Assembly: GCF_016905445.1 (NCBI RefSeq)
Contig: NZ_JAFEXF010000001.1
Span: 1-64,000 of the forward strand
Length of the DNA stretch: 64,000 nt
From: Streptomyces sp. G44
GTDB taxonomy: Bacteria; Actinomycetota; Actinomycetes; Streptomycetales; Streptomycetaceae
Direction of reading: 5' to 3'
This document shows, piece after piece, positions 1-9,526 of this stretch (within the stretch, counting starts at the first letter, position 1; each line of letters begins with the position of its first letter). A program made the position numbers and the translations under genes. The notes beneath the pieces are model-generated. The model did not search any database, was not told the DNA's origin, and worked only from the letters and a program-made list of their open reading frames with translations.

Positions 1-1
1 G

Positions 2-211
2 CGCCTCGACGAACTCGCCCGGGAGCGCGAGCGGACCGAGGAGCGGCACCGGAGCGCCCGTGCCGAGGAGCACCACGCGCGGGACCGGGCGCGGTCCGCC
101 GAACGCGCGGCGCGCGAGGCCTCCGGCCGGGCAGAGGCCGCCGCCACCCTCGTCGAGCGGCTGACCGGCGAGAGACGTGACCACCGGGGGGCCGAAGGAG
201 GCGATGGGTGA
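2..211 (+). CDS. Coiled-coil protein, C-terminal fragment (cut by window edge)
   Basis: An open frame enters from the left edge and stops with TGA at 209-211. The visible 69 residues are rich in Arg, Glu and Ala with heptad-like spacing (for example ARERERTEERHRSARAEEHH), so it is probably the coiled-coil tail of a larger protein. The stop overlaps the GTG start of the Ku gene, so the two are probably translationally coupled. The family cannot be named from this fragment. Confidence 0.5.
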   Translation, partial: RLDELARERERTEERHRSARAEEHHARDRARSAERAAREASGRAEAAATLVERLTGERRDHRGAEGGDG

Positions 212-1191
212 TGGCGAGATCGATCTGGAGCGGCGTACTGACCTTCGGGCTGGTCACGGTGCCCGTCGGCCTGTTCACGGCCACGGAGGACCACACCATC
301 CACTTCCACCAGCTCGAACGCGGCACCGGCGACCGCATCCGCTACAAGCGGATCAACGAACGCACCGGCAAAGAGGTCGACAGCCGCGACATCGTCAAGG
401 GATACGACCTCGGGGACGGCGAGTACGTCGTCATCGAACCGGAGGAGCTGGACGACATCTCCCCGGGCAAGTCGAAGGTGGTCGACATGACCGGCTTCGT
501 CGACCTCGACCGGATCGAGCCCGTCTACTTCGACCGGACCTACTACGTCGCGCCGCGCGGCAAGGAGTACCTCAAGGTGTACGAACTGCTGCGCGCCGCC
601 CTGGAGGAGGCGAACAAGGCGGGCATCGCCACCTTCACGATGCGCGGCAAGCAGTACCTGACGGCGCTGCGCGCCCAGGAGAACGTCCTGGTCCTGCACA
701 CCATGCGCTGGGCCGACGAGGTGCGGGACCCGCGCGACGAGGTCGAGACCCTGCCCGACCGGCGCCAGAAGGTGACGTCCCGCGAGCTCAGGACCGCGCG
801 GCAGCTGATCGACGCGCTCACCGTCGACTGGAATCCGCGGGACTACCACGACACCTTCGAGGAGCGCGTCAAGGAACTCGTCGCGGCCAAGCGCGAAGGC
901 AAGGAGATCGTCACCGAGGCGGGCCCGCCGGAGGCGACCAACGTCATCGACCTGATGTCGGCGCTGAAGGAGAGCGTCGAACGCAACCGCGCGAAGGGTG
1001 CCGGCGACGCGAAGGGCGGCCCCGGGCAGGCCCAGGAGCGGAAGCGGGAACGGGCACAGGAGGGAGACGTGTCCGCGCTCACCAAGAGCGAGCTGTACCG
1101 GCGCGCTACCGACGCGAAGATCCCGGGCCGCTCCAAGATGACCCGCGAACAGCTGGTCGAGGCACTCGGCAAGGGGCGGGCCGCGGCCTGA
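208..1191 (+). CDS. ku: Non-homologous end joining protein Ku
   Basis: This is a bacterial Ku of 327 aa, the homodimeric DNA-end-binding protein that recruits LigD for double-strand break repair. The N-terminus (MARSIWSGVLTFGLVTVPV) and the following beta-barrel core to about residue 255 are typical of the family. A Lys/Arg/Glu-rich tail follows. The last part (residues 291-323, starting LTKSELYRRATDAKIPGRSK) is a Rho_N/SAP-like DNA-binding motif. Start: GTG at 208 overlaps the upstream TGA. ATG at 211 is the alternative; the Shine-Dalgarno GAAGGAG at 194-200 suits either. A strong hairpin follows the stop. Confidence 0.95.
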   Translation: MMARSIWSGVLTFGLVTVPVGLFTATEDHTIHFHQLERGTGDRIRYKRINERTGKEVDSRDIVKGYDLGDGEYVVIEPEELDDISPGKSKVVDMTGFVDLDRIEPVYFDRTYYVAPRGKEYLKVYELLRAALEEANKAGIATFTMRGKQYLTALRAQENVLVLHTMRWADEVRDPRDEVETLPDRRQKVTSRELRTARQLIDALTVDWNPRDYHDTFEERVKELVAAKREGKEIVTEAGPPEATNVIDLMSALKESVERNRAKGAGDAKGGPGQAQERKRERAQEGDVSALTKSELYRRATDAKIPGRSKMTREQLVEALGKGRAAA

Positions 1192-1196
1192 ACGCG

Positions 1197-1227
1197 GCGG
1201 CGGGTGTGCGCGGCGGACACCCGCCGC
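1197..1227. terminator. Hairpin between convergent ku and Rho_N gene
   Basis: An 11-bp perfect inverted repeat (GCGGCGGGTGT at 1197-1207 with ACACCCGCCGC at 1217-1227) and a 9-nt loop lies six bases after the ku stop. It also precedes the end of the convergent small gene. There is no U-tract, as is usual for Streptomyces terminators. It could serve both genes. Confidence 0.6.
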
Positions 1228-1285
1228 GCACACCCGCGCACACCCTGCGGCCACCCCTGGGCGGCCGCCTGGACAGCCCCTGGGC

Positions 1286-1612
1286 TCAGCGGCCGAGTGC
1301 CTTCTTCAGCTGCTGCTTGTTCATCGAGGAACGGCCGTCGATGTTCTTCTTCTTGGCCTCCTCGTAGAGCTGGTCCTTCGTGGGACCCTGCGAGCCGCTG
1401 TGCGAGCGCTCACCGCCCCGCTGCGACGAGGACTTCGGGTCCTTCAGCGACGTCTTGCTCGCCGTCTTGGACTCCCCGGAACGGGCGCGCTCCTTGTTGA
1501 CCGTACGGGCCGCCATCTCCTTGGCCCGGCCCTTGGAGGCTCCGCGCTCCTCGGCACTCTCCTTGATGTGCTCGTACTGGCGTTCACGCTTGTTGCTGGA
1601 TCCAGCCGGCAT
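1286..1612 (-). CDS. Small basic Rho_N/SAP-motif protein (plasmid-stabilisation-like)
   Basis: This 108-aa, highly charged protein begins MPAGSSNKRERQYEHIKES. The middle is Lys/Ser-rich and probably disordered. The C-terminal 30 residues (TKDQLYEEAKKKNIDGRSSM and on) are a Rho_N/SAP-like helix-extended-helix DNA-binding motif. That motif is closely similar to the tail of the convergent Ku protein next door. Homologues in Streptomyces are commonly labelled plasmid stabilisation protein. The reading frame runs on upstream, but the ATG at 1612, preceded by GAGCGAGG, is the likely start. A chromatin or DNA-binding role is inferred only. Confidence 0.7.
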   Translation of the reverse strand: MPAGSSNKRERQYEHIKESAEERGASKGRAKEMAARTVNKERARSGESKTASKTSLKDPKSSSQRGGERSHSGSQGPTKDQLYEEAKKKNIDGRSSMNKQQLKKALGR

Positions 1613-1752
1613 GCTGACCTCGCTCTCTCTTGGCCACGGGGAGTCAGTCGCGATCTCCCGGTGGCCTCCTTCCGGGCATGTCGCCCAGCTTTCCGGCCCC
1701 CCTGCTTTTCCGGTCCGTCTGCTCTCCGGCCCCCCTGCGACGAGTGTCGGGC

Positions 1753-2766
1753 TCACCTCTTGCGGGTGTCCCCGTCCCGTTCGTTGTATGCGTCGGCCGC
1801 TCGTTCGTTCAGCGCGCTCCCGGCCCGCTGGACGGTTCGCGTGACGGCCCCCCGCGGCGGGTCGATGTCCTTGCCCTCGCGCATGCCGCGGGCGTGCACG
1901 GGCGCGCGGGGCAGCAGGCGGGCCGCGACACCGCTCAGCCGTGTGGTGGCCGCGGGGGCGATCCCGTGCGCAAGGTCGGCCGCGCGCGCCGCCGGCGTAA
2001 GGACCAGCCGGGCGCGGCGCCGGACGGTGGCGCGCACGATCCGCTCGGCGGCGTGCCGCGCGCTCATCGACACCAGCGGGGTGCTCGCCACCGTGGAGAA
2101 CCAGCCGTACTCCTGCCGCTGCGCGCCACCGAACATGGCGTGCAGGTGGGAGCCCGTACGCATCAGGCCGGGGTACACCGCCGTCACGCTCACCCCGGTC
2201 CCCGAGGTCTCGGCGCGCAGCCCCTCGGCGAGGGTGCCGACCGCCGACTTGGCGCACGCGTACGGCAGCAGATGCGGGACGCCGAGCAGTCCGCCCACGG
2301 AGGAGATGAGCGCGAGACGCCCGCCGCCCGGGCTCTCCCTGAGGTAGGGGAGGGCTTCGAGCGAGGTGTGCAGCGCCGAGTGGAAGATGGACCGCATCGC
2401 GTCGTCGAAGTCCGCCGCGTCCAGCGACTCCAGCGGGGCCACCTGGATGATGCCGGCGTTCGCGATGACGAGGTCGACGCCGCCGCACGCCTCCCCGGTG
2501 GCGGCGAAGAGATCCCGCACGTCGGCCTGCGCGCGCAGGTCACAGACCGCCGTGCGGACCGTCGCCCCGGGCTGCCGCTGGAGGAGCTTGGCGCGCGCCC
2601 GGTCGAGCTCCGCGCCGTCGCGCGCGGCGAGCGTGACGGCGCAGCCCCGGGCGGCCAGCCGGTCCGCCAGGAGGAGCCCCAGCCCCCGGGAGCCGCCGGC
2701 CACGACGGCCGACTGCCCCTGAAGGCTGTCGGCGCCCCGGCCGGGGAAAGGTGATGCCTGGCCCAC
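1753..2766 (-). CDS. Short-chain dehydrogenase/reductase
   Basis: A classical SDR of 337 aa. The cofactor-binding motif AGGSRGLG lies at residues 23-30, NAG follows near residue 100 (VIANAGI), and the catalytic SSVGG...YACAK pair lies near residues 160-175. A C-terminal extension of about 90 residues beyond the usual 250-aa SDR core is Arg-rich. The GTG start at 2766 is fixed by a perfect AAGGAGG five to six bases upstream. The substrate is unknown. It is transcribed in the same direction as the alcohol dehydrogenase upstream, with a gap of about 50 bp, so both may form one unit. Confidence 0.85.
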   Translation of the reverse strand: MGQASPFPGRGADSLQGQSAVVAGGSRGLGLLLADRLAARGCAVTLAARDGAELDRARAKLLQRQPGATVRTAVCDLRAQADVRDLFAATGEACGGVDLVIANAGIIQVAPLESLDAADFDDAMRSIFHSALHTSLEALPYLRESPGGGRLALISSVGGLLGVPHLLPYACAKSAVGTLAEGLRAETSGTGVSVTAVYPGLMRTGSHLHAMFGGAQRQEYGWFSTVASTPLVSMSARHAAERIVRATVRRRARLVLTPAARAADLAHGIAPAATTRLSGVAARLLPRAPVHARGMREGKDIDPPRGAVTRTVQRAGSALNERAADAYNERDGDTRKR

Positions 2767-2819
2767 TGCGGCCTCCTTGGATCGCTCGGTTCGTGCACGC
2801 CGGTCGAACGCGCGGCCGG

Positions 2820-4004
2820 TCACGGCCGGAGGAGCGTCTTGATCATGCTGTCCTCCTTCGCCTGGAACGTCGCGTACGCCTGCGGGCCCTCCTCCAGGGA
2901 AAGGTGGTGGGTGGCGAAGTCGTCGACGCCGAGCGGGTCGTCGTCGGTGAGCAGCGGGAGGATGTCGTCGACCCAGCGCCAGACGTTGGCTTGGCCCATG
3001 CGCAGCTGCAGCTGCTTGTCGAACATCGTCAGGAGCGGCATCGGGTCGGCCGCCCCGCCGTACACACCGGAGAGGGAGATCGTGCCGCCCCGGCGCACGA
3101 TGTCGATCGCCGCGTACAGGGCGCCGAGCCGGTCGACCCCGACCTTTTCCATGACCTTCGCGCCGACGGCGTCCGGCAGCATGCCCACGCCCCACTGCGC
3201 GGCCTTGACCAGCGGCGCGCCATGCGCCTCCATGCCGACGGCGTCGATGACGGCGTCCGTGCCGCGCCCCTTGGTCAGGTCGCGCACCGCGTCACCGAGG
3301 TCTTTGCCGTGGCGGCGCAGGTCCAGGGCCTTGACGCCGTCCCGCGCCGCCCGGCTCAGCCGCTCGGGGACCAGGTCGACGCCCACCACCAGGCTCGCCC
3401 CGCGGTGCAGGGCGATACGGGCGGCCATCGCGCCGATCGGCCCGAGGCCCAGCACGGTCACGGTGCCGCCGGGCGGGATCGCGGCGTACTCCACGGCCTG
3501 CCAGGCGGTGGGCAGGACATCGGACAGGTAGACGAACCGGTCGTCGGGAGGGCCCTCGGGGACCTTGATCGGCAGGGTGTTGCCGAACGGCACGCGCAGC
3601 AGCTCCGCCTGCCCGCCGGGCACCTGCCCGTACAGCTTCGTGTAGCCGAACAGCGAGGCACCCGTGCCCTGCTCGCGGTTCTGCGTCGTCTCGCACTGCG
3701 AGTGCAGCCCGGCGTCACACATGAAGCAGTCGCCGCACGACACGTTGAACGGCACGACGACGCGGTCGCCCACGGCCAGTTCCGTCACGCCGGGGCCGAT
3801 CTCCTCGACGATGCCCATGGGTTCGTGGCCGAGGATGTCACCGGCGTCCAGATAGGGGCCCATCACCTCGTACAGGTGCAGGTCCGATCCGCAGATACCG
3901 GTGGAGGTGACGCGGACGATGATGTCGGTCGGTTCCTTCAGCACGGGGTCCGGTACGGTCTCGACCCGCACGTCGCGCCTGCCGTGCCACGTCAGTGCCC
4001 GCAT
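2820..4004 (-). CDS. Zinc-dependent alcohol dehydrogenase (formaldehyde/threonine dehydrogenase-like)
   Basis: A medium-chain dehydrogenase of 394 aa. It has the catalytic-zinc motif GICGSDLH, GHEPMG, and the structural-zinc cysteine cluster CGDCFMCDAGLHSQC. The NAD(P)-binding motif is VLGLGPIGAMAARIA. Length and the long insertion before the Rossmann domain resemble the glutathione-independent formaldehyde dehydrogenase / threonine dehydrogenase-like branch. The ATG at 4004 is preceded by GAGGAGAG. Sarcosine oxidase, encoded nearby, releases formaldehyde, so a role in removing it is possible but is inference. The 270 bp upstream (4005-4274) shows no gene. Confidence 0.88.
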   Translation of the reverse strand: MRALTWHGRRDVRVETVPDPVLKEPTDIIVRVTSTGICGSDLHLYEVMGPYLDAGDILGHEPMGIVEEIGPGVTELAVGDRVVVPFNVSCGDCFMCDAGLHSQCETTQNREQGTGASLFGYTKLYGQVPGGQAELLRVPFGNTLPIKVPEGPPDDRFVYLSDVLPTAWQAVEYAAIPPGGTVTVLGLGPIGAMAARIALHRGASLVVGVDLVPERLSRAARDGVKALDLRRHGKDLGDAVRDLTKGRGTDAVIDAVGMEAHGAPLVKAAQWGVGMLPDAVGAKVMEKVGVDRLGALYAAIDIVRRGGTISLSGVYGGAADPMPLLTMFDKQLQLRMGQANVWRWVDDILPLLTDDDPLGVDDFATHHLSLEEGPQAYATFQAKEDSMIKTLLRP

Positions 4005-4274
4005 GACTCTCTCCTCGTGGCAGCTGGTGATGGATGGAGGGGACCAAGAGGTTCCGGTGCGCGGGTTCCCCGGGCCGGTGGCGTCATGCGCGAACGCCTG
4101 CCGAGAACGACCGCGGCGGCGCGACGACGCCCGTACCTCGTCGTCCAGCAAACCCGCAGCCCCGCCCCCCTGCCAACAGCAGGGAGGCGTTCGGGTGCCG
4201 CGAGCGCGGAGCGGTCCTCGTCCCTCCTCGTTTCGCGAGCGGGCCGCCACGGCGCGAAACGGTGTGCGCCGACG

Positions 4275-4928
4275 TCAGATGACGCTGCGGATCGCCGCCT
4301 CGAACCCGGCCACGTGGCTCGCCGCGAGGGCCCTGGCCTTCTCCGCGTCGCCGTCGATGACGGCGCGCAGCAGCGGTCCGTGCTCGTGCACGTGGCCCGC
4401 CAGCCCCGGCAGCCGGTCGAGGAAGAGGCACCAGATCCGCGTCGCCAGGTTGTCGTACCTGATCAACGTGGACTGGAGGAAGGGATTGCGGGTCGCGGCG
4501 TAGATTGCCCGGTGCAGGGCCATGTCCAGCCGGATCAGGTCACCCTCGCCGGGGGGCGACTGCGCGAGCTGTTCCAGCAGGCGGTTGAGCCCGGTGCGGT
4601 CGCCGTCACCGGCCCGCTCGGCGGCCAGCGCCGCGGCGAGGGGCTCCAGTTGCAGACGTACTTCCGAGAGGTGGCGGAGATCGGCGATGCGCACCTCGGT
4701 GGCGAACGTTCCCCGCCGGGGGTAGGAGACGACGAGGCGTTCGTGCTCCAGCCTCTTGAGCGCCTCGCGGACCGGCGTGCGTCCGCAGCCGAGCTCGGCT
4801 GCGATGCGGTCGTCGTCGAGGGGCTCACCAGGGCGGATCCGCAGGGTCACCAGACGGTCCGCCATCGAGCGGTAGGCCTGGTCGGCGAGCGTTTCCTGGC
4901 CCTGGCCGGGAGAGGCCGAAGAAGTCAC
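4275..4928 (-). CDS. GntR family regulator, FCD subfamily
   Basis: This 217-aa FadR/FCD-type GntR repressor has an N-terminal winged helix (residues about 18-80; core DDRIAAELGCGRTPVREAL) and an all-helical ligand-binding FCD domain after it (EVRLQLEPLAAALAAERA; DMALHRAIYAAT). GTG at 4928 follows GGGAGG, so I prefer it over the longer reading from 4982. It is divergent from the sarcosine oxidase genes. A perfect palindrome lies between them, so it probably represses them and is released by a pathway metabolite (inference). Confidence 0.85.
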   Translation of the reverse strand: MTSSASPGQGQETLADQAYRSMADRLVTLRIRPGEPLDDDRIAAELGCGRTPVREALKRLEHERLVVSYPRRGTFATEVRIADLRHLSEVRLQLEPLAAALAAERAGDGDRTGLNRLLEQLAQSPPGEGDLIRLDMALHRAIYAATRNPFLQSTLIRYDNLATRIWCLFLDRLPGLAGHVHEHGPLLRAVIDGDAEKARALAASHVAGFEAAIRSVI

Positions 4929-4985
4929 CGCACTTCCCTCCCTTGACGCGGTCCGATCCGCGCTCCTAGCGTAGCGCGACAAGAC

Positions 4986-4999
4986 ACTGATATATCAGT
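4986..4999. promoter_or_regulatory. Palindromic GntR operator candidate
   Basis: ACTGATATATCAGT is a perfect 14-bp palindrome, AT-rich against a very GC-rich background. It lies between the GntR gene (start 4928, minus) and the sox genes (start 5059, plus). GntR/FCD proteins bind short palindromes of this kind, so it is the likely shared operator. Confidence 0.6.
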
Positions 5000-5058
5000 C
5001 GCCTGTCAGGCGACGGGCTGCGCGTCCCAGGTCCAGGACCCCTCACGAGGGAGCTCTC

Positions 5059-8000
5059 ATGACTGCCCGCACCACCGGCCCCCGCCCCGACTTCCTGTGG
5101 CGCGACCCCGACCCCCGGCCGTCCTACGACGTCGTCATCGTCGGCGGCGGCGGACACGGCCTGGCCACCGCCTACTACCTGGCCAGGAACCACGGCATCA
5201 CCGGCGTCGCGGTCCTGGAGAAGGGCTGGCTGGCGGGCGGCAACATGGCCCGCAACACCGCCATCATCCGCTCCAACTACCTCTGGGACGAGAGCTCCGG
5301 CATCTACGAGCACGCGTTGAAGCTGTGGGAGACCCTCGAAGAGGACCTCGGCCACCCCGTCCTCTTCAGTCAGCGCGGTGTCCTCAACCTCGCCCACGGC
5401 CCGCAGGACGTCCGCGACAGCAAGCGCCGCGTCCATGCCAACCAGCTCAACGGCATCGACGCCGAGTGGCTGGAGCCGGACGAGGTCGCCGAGGTGTGTC
5501 CCCTCGTCAACACCTCGCCCGACGTGCGCCATCCGGTGCTCGGCGCCACCTACCAGCCCCGCGCGGGCATCGCCAAGCACGACCACGTCGCCTGGGCCTT
5601 CGCGCGCCGGGCCGACGCGTACGGCATCGACCTGATCCAGGACTGCGAGGTCACCGGAGTCGACATCCAGGGCGGGCGGGTGACCGGCGTGCGGACCACC
5701 CGCGGCCGTATCGCCGCGGGGAAGGTCGCCCTCGCCGCCGCGGGACACTCCTCCGTACTCGCCGCCATGGCCGGCCTGCGGCTGCCCCTGCAAAGCCACC
5801 CGTTGCAGGCACTGGTCTCGGAACTCCTCGAACCGGTGCATCCGACCGTCGTGATGTCGAACGCCGTCCACGTGTACGTCTCCCAGGCCCACAAGGGCGA
5901 ACTCGTCATGGGCGCCGGCATCGACGGCTACAACGGCTACGGGCAGCGCGGTGCCTTCCACATCCTCGAACGCCAGATGGCCGCCGCGCTGGAGCTCTTC
6001 CCCGTCTTCGCCCGCGCGCACCTGCTGCGCACCTGGGCGGGGATCGTCGACGTCACCCCGGACGCCTCGCCCATCGTGGGGCTCACCCCCGTCGCGAACC
6101 TCTACCTCAACTGCGGCTGGGGGACAGGCGGTTTCAAGGCCACACCGGGCGTCGGCTGGTGCTACGCGCACACCATCGCCACCGGGGCCTCCGCCCTGCT
6201 CGCCAACGGCGTGCACCACGTCGCCGACAGCATCACGTACGGACGGCCGCGCGGCGTGGCGGCCGCCGGAACCGAGGAGCCCAACGCGCTCGTGCAGATC
6301 GAGGCCCCCTTCCCCGAGCCCATGCTCACGGCCACCACCGTGGAGCTGTACGACGGCCTGGTCGCCCGCGGCCTGTCCGGCCGGGGCCGCCTCGGGAGCC
6401 GCCCCGACCCGGCCCGCTACGACACCCTGCACACCCACTGCGACATCCTGGTCGTCGGCGCGGGCCCGGCCGGGCTCGCCGCCACGCTGACGGCCGCCCG
6501 GTCCGGCGCCCGCGTCGTCCTCGTCGACGAACTCCCGCGGCCCGGCGGGTCATTGCTCGGCACCCGAGAACTGCTCGACGGCAGACCCGCGACCGCATGG
6601 GCCGCCGACGTCCTCACGGAACTCGGCACCCGCGCCGACGTACAGGTGCTCCACCGCACCACGGCCTTCGGCCACTACGACGACGGACTCGTCCTCGCCC
6701 TGGAGAAGCGCACCGACCACCTCGGCGCGGCGGCGCCCGCCCACGTCTCGCGGCAGCGGATCCGGCGCATCCGCGCCCGGCAGGTCGTGTACGCCACCGG
6801 CGCCCATGAACGGCCGGTGGTCTTCGACGACAACGACCGTCCCGGCATCATGACGGCCGGCTCGGCGCGCACCTACCTCAACCGCTTCGGCGTGCTGCCC
6901 GGACAGCGCGCCGTCGTCTTCACCACGAACGACAGCGCCTATCCGGCGGCGCTCGAACTCGCCGACGCGGGCGTACGGATCGCCGCCGTGGCCGACGCCC
7001 GCGCGGACGTGCCGGCGCACTGGCGCCCCGCGTGCGACGAGCGGGGCATCGAGATCCACGCGGGGCACGTCGTCACCGGGACCAGCGGCACCGAGCACGT
7101 CTCCCGCGCCCACATCGCACCCTTCGACGGGGGCCGCCCCGGCCGACGGCAGGGCGTCGACTGCGATCTGCTGCTGGTCTCCGGCGGCTGGAACCCCGTG
7201 GTGTCCCTGTTCGGCCAGGCCCGAGGCACCCTGCGCCACGACGCCGCGACCGGGGCCTTCGTGCCCGCGCGGCCCCTGGACACGGTCCGCACGGCGGGCT
7301 CGGCCGACGGAACGCCTACTCTGGCGGGCTGCCTCGCCGACGGCACCGAAGCCGCCCGGCAGGCCCTGGCGGCCCTCGGCAGGACGGCCCGGACCATCGC
7401 CCTGCCGAGCACCGGCCCGCTGCCGGAAGGGACCCCGTGCCGGGTGCTGTGGCGGGTCCCGAGCCCGCGGGACGGACCGGACGGCGCACACCAGTTCGTC
7501 GACATGCAACGCGACGCCCTCGTCTCCGACGTACTGCGGGCGGTCCGGGCGGGCCTGCGCTCGGTGGAGCACGTCAAGCGGTACACCACGATCGGCACCG
7601 CCCACGACCAGGGCCGCACCTCGGGCGTGCTGATGTCCGGGATCCTCGCCGAGGCGCTCGGGGCGGACATCGCCGACCTCGGCACGCCGCGCCCGCGCCC
7701 GCCCGCCGTGCCGGTGGCCTTCGCCGCCCTCGCGGGCCGCGACCGGGGGGAACTCTTCGACCCCGTACGAGTGACCGCGCTGCACCCCTGGCATGTCGCG
7801 CACGGCGCCCTGTTCGAAGACGTCGGCCAGTGGAAGCGCCCCTGGTACTACCCCCGGGCGGGCGAGACGATGGAGGAGGCGGTGCTGCGCGAGTGCCGGG
7901 CCGCCCGCACGGGCGTCGCCCTGATGGACGGCTCCACGCTCGGCAAGATCAACGTCCAGGGACCGGACGCGGGCGAGCTCCTCGACCGGCTCTTCACGAA

Positions 8001-8940
8001 CATGATGAGCACCCTCACGGCGGGCCGTATCCGGTACGGCCTGATGTGCGGCGTCGACGGCACGGTGCTCGACGACGGCACCGTGACCCGGGTCTGCGAG
8101 CGGGAGTTCCTGCTCACCACGACCACCGGCAACGCCGCCAGGGTCCTGGAGTGGATGGAGGAGTGGCTCCAGACGGAATGGCCCGACCTGCGCGTCCACC
8201 TCACCTCCGTCACCGAGCACTGGGCGACCATCCCTCTGGTCGGCCCCCGCTCCCGCGCCGTGCTGGCCCTGGTCGCTCCGGGCCTGGACGCCGCCGCCGG
8301 CGCCTTCCCCTTCATGTCCTGGCGCGACACCACCGTCGCGGGCGTCCCGGCGCGGGTGTGCCGCATCAGCTTCTCCGGTGAACTCGCCTACGAGATCAAC
8401 GTCCCCGCCTGGTACGGCATCACCGTATGGCAGGCCCTGTACGAGGCGGGCAGGCCCTTCGGCATCACCCCGTACGGCACCGAGGCGATGCACGTGCTCC
8501 GCGCGGAGAAGGGGTACCCGGTCATCGGGCAGGACACCGACGGCACCGTCACCCCGCACGATCTGGGGATGTCATGGGCCGTGTCCGGGAAGAAGCCGGA
8601 CTTCGTCGGCAAGCGGTCCTTCTCCCGCGCCGAGAACCGGCGTCGCGACCGCAGGCAACTGGTGGGCCTGCTGCCCGCCGACGAGCGGGTCCTGCTGCCC
8701 GAAGGCGCCCAGATCATCGCCACCAGCGACATCCCGGAGCCGCCGGTCCCCATGCTCGGCCACGTCACCTCCAGCTACCGCAGCGACGTCCTGCGGCGCA
8801 CGTTCGCCCTGGCCCTGGTGCGCTCCGGGACCGAACGCATCGGCGAAACCCTGTACGTCCCGCTGCACGGCCGCACCGTCCCGGTGACCGTCACCCATCC
8901 CGTGCTCTTCGACAAGGAGGGAGCCCGCCGTGACGGCTGA
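5059..8940 (+). CDS. Sarcosine oxidase, natural SoxB-SoxA fusion lacking SoxD
   Basis: Heterotetrameric sarcosine oxidase (SoxBDAG) demethylates sarcosine to glycine, with H2O2 and formaldehyde or methylene-THF. Here one 1293-aa protein contains two subunits. Residues 1 to about 375 are SoxB (FAD motif [17 protein letters not shown] at 25-42; H174 in [10 protein letters not shown] sits where the covalent-FMN histidine lies). From about residue 376 the sequence is SoxA (ASALLANGV, then [20 protein letters not shown]; second dinucleotide motif [11 protein letters not shown] from 462; GCV_T-like domain from about 905 to the end). The SoxB tail, all of SoxD and about 40 N-terminal SoxA residues are missing, in frame. 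Start ATG 5059 follows GAGGGAG. The stop overlaps soxG. Confidence 0.85.
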   Translation: MTARTTGPRPDFLWRDPDPRPSYDVVIVGGGGHGLATAYYLARNHGITGVAVLEKGWLAGGNMARNTAIIRSNYLWDESSGIYEHALKLWETLEEDLGHPVLFSQRGVLNLAHGPQDVRDSKRRVHANQLNGIDAEWLEPDEVAEVCPLVNTSPDVRHPVLGATYQPRAGIAKHDHVAWAFARRADAYGIDLIQDCEVTGVDIQGGRVTGVRTTRGRIAAGKVALAAAGHSSVLAAMAGLRLPLQSHPLQALVSELLEPVHPTVVMSNAVHVYVSQAHKGELVMGAGIDGYNGYGQRGAFHILERQMAAALELFPVFARAHLLRTWAGIVDVTPDASPIVGLTPVANLYLNCGWGTGGFKATPGVGWCYAHTIATGASALLANGVHHVADSITYGRPRGVAAAGTEEPNALVQIEAPFPEPMLTATTVELYDGLVARGLSGRGRLGSRPDPARYDTLHTHCDILVVGAGPAGLAATLTAARSGARVVLVDELPRPGGSLLGTRELLDGRPATAWAADVLTELGTRADVQVLHRTTAFGHYDDGLVLALEKRTDHLGAAAPAHVSRQRIRRIRARQVVYATGAHERPVVFDDNDRPGIMTAGSARTYLNRFGVLPGQRAVVFTTNDSAYPAALELADAGVRIAAVADARADVPAHWRPACDERGIEIHAGHVVTGTSGTEHVSRAHIAPFDGGRPGRRQGVDCDLLLVSGGWNPVVSLFGQARGTLRHDAATGAFVPARPLDTVRTAGSADGTPTLAGCLADGTEAARQALAALGRTARTIALPSTGPLPEGTPCRVLWRVPSPRDGPDGAHQFVDMQRDALVSDVLRAVRAGLRSVEHVKRYTTIGTAHDQGRTSGVLMSGILAEALGADIADLGTPRPRPPAVPVAFAALAGRDRGELFDPVRVTALHPWHVAHGALFEDVGQWKRPWYYPRAGETMEEAVLRECRAARTGVALMDGSTLGKINVQGPDAGELLDRLFTNMMSTLTAGRIRYGLMCGVDGTVLDDGTVTRVCEREFLLTTTTGNAARVLEWMEEWLQTEWPDLRVHLTSVTEHWATIPLVGPRSRAVLALVAPGLDAAAGAFPFMSWRDTTVAGVPARVCRISFSGELAYEINVPAWYGITVWQALYEAGRPFGITPYGTEAMHVLRAEKGYPVIGQDTDGTVTPHDLGMSWAVSGKKPDFVGKRSFSRAENRRRDRRQLVGLLPADERVLLPEGAQIIATSDIPEPPVPMLGHVTSSYRSDVLRRTFALALVRSGTERIGETLYVPLHGRTVPVTVTHPVLFDKEGARRDG

Positions 8941-9526
8941 GACACCCGCGCGCCTCGGTCCGCTCGCCGCCTGGCGGGAGAGGCTGGCCCGGCTTCCCGC
9001 CGGAATACGGGTGACGGAGCTGCCCTTCCTGACCCAGCTCACCCTGCGGGTCCAGCCGGGCGGCCCCGCCGCGAAGGCCCTCGGGGCAGTCCTGGGCGTC
9101 ACCCTGCCGGGCCCCGTGAGCGCCGGCACGTCCGGCGACGTCGACGTGCTGTGGATGGGCCCGGACGAATGGCTGCTGGTCGCCCCCGACGGCGCGCGGG
9201 ACGGCCTCCTGCGCCGGCTGCGATCCGCCGTCGGCGAGGAGTTCGCGACCGTCACCGACGTCTCGGCGCAGCGCACCACGCTGGCGCTGTCGGGGCCGCT
9301 GGTGCGCACGGTGCTGGCCCATGGCTGTGCCGTCGACCTCGACCCGCGGGTGACCCCCGCCGGCTCGTGCCTGAACACGCTGGTGGCACGGGCCCCGGTC
9401 ACGCTGGTGGTGCGGGACGAAGCCGCGGCCGACGTCCGGCTGCTGGTCCGCTCCTCGTTCGCGTCCTACCTCGCCGCCTGGCTCGTCGACGCCTGCACGG
9501 AATACGCCGGAGACGGTGGGGGCTGA
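8930..9526 (+). CDS. soxG: Sarcosine oxidase gamma subunit
   Basis: This 198-aa protein matches SoxG, the small subunit that packs against the folate-binding part of SoxA. Typical segments are [14 protein letters not shown] and [15 protein letters not shown]. The GTG start at 8930 overlaps the end of the fused soxBA gene by 11 nt and is preceded by AAGGAGGGAG, so the two are coupled. Its last 60 bases overlap, tail to tail, the gene of the PucR-type regulator on the other strand. Confidence 0.9.
   Translation: MTAETPARLGPLAAWRERLARLPAGIRVTELPFLTQLTLRVQPGGPAAKALGAVLGVTLPGPVSAGTSGDVDVLWMGPDEWLLVAPDGARDGLLRRLRSAVGEEFATVTDVSAQRTTLALSGPLVRTVLAHGCAVDLDPRVTPAGSCLNTLVARAPVTLVVRDEAAADVRLLVRSSFASYLAAWLVDACTEYAGDGGG

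Noticed and set aside
2751..4946. Long plus-strand frame opposite the alcohol dehydrogenase and GntR genes
   Set aside because: His/Arg/Gly-rich shadow of high-GC genes on the other strand; no domain similarity.
5059..8940. A second in-frame deletion in SoxA between DGLVARGL and the NAD domain
   Set aside because: The short linker [16 protein letters not shown] matches what I recall of actinobacterial SoxA proteins; only proteobacterial forms carry the longer insert.
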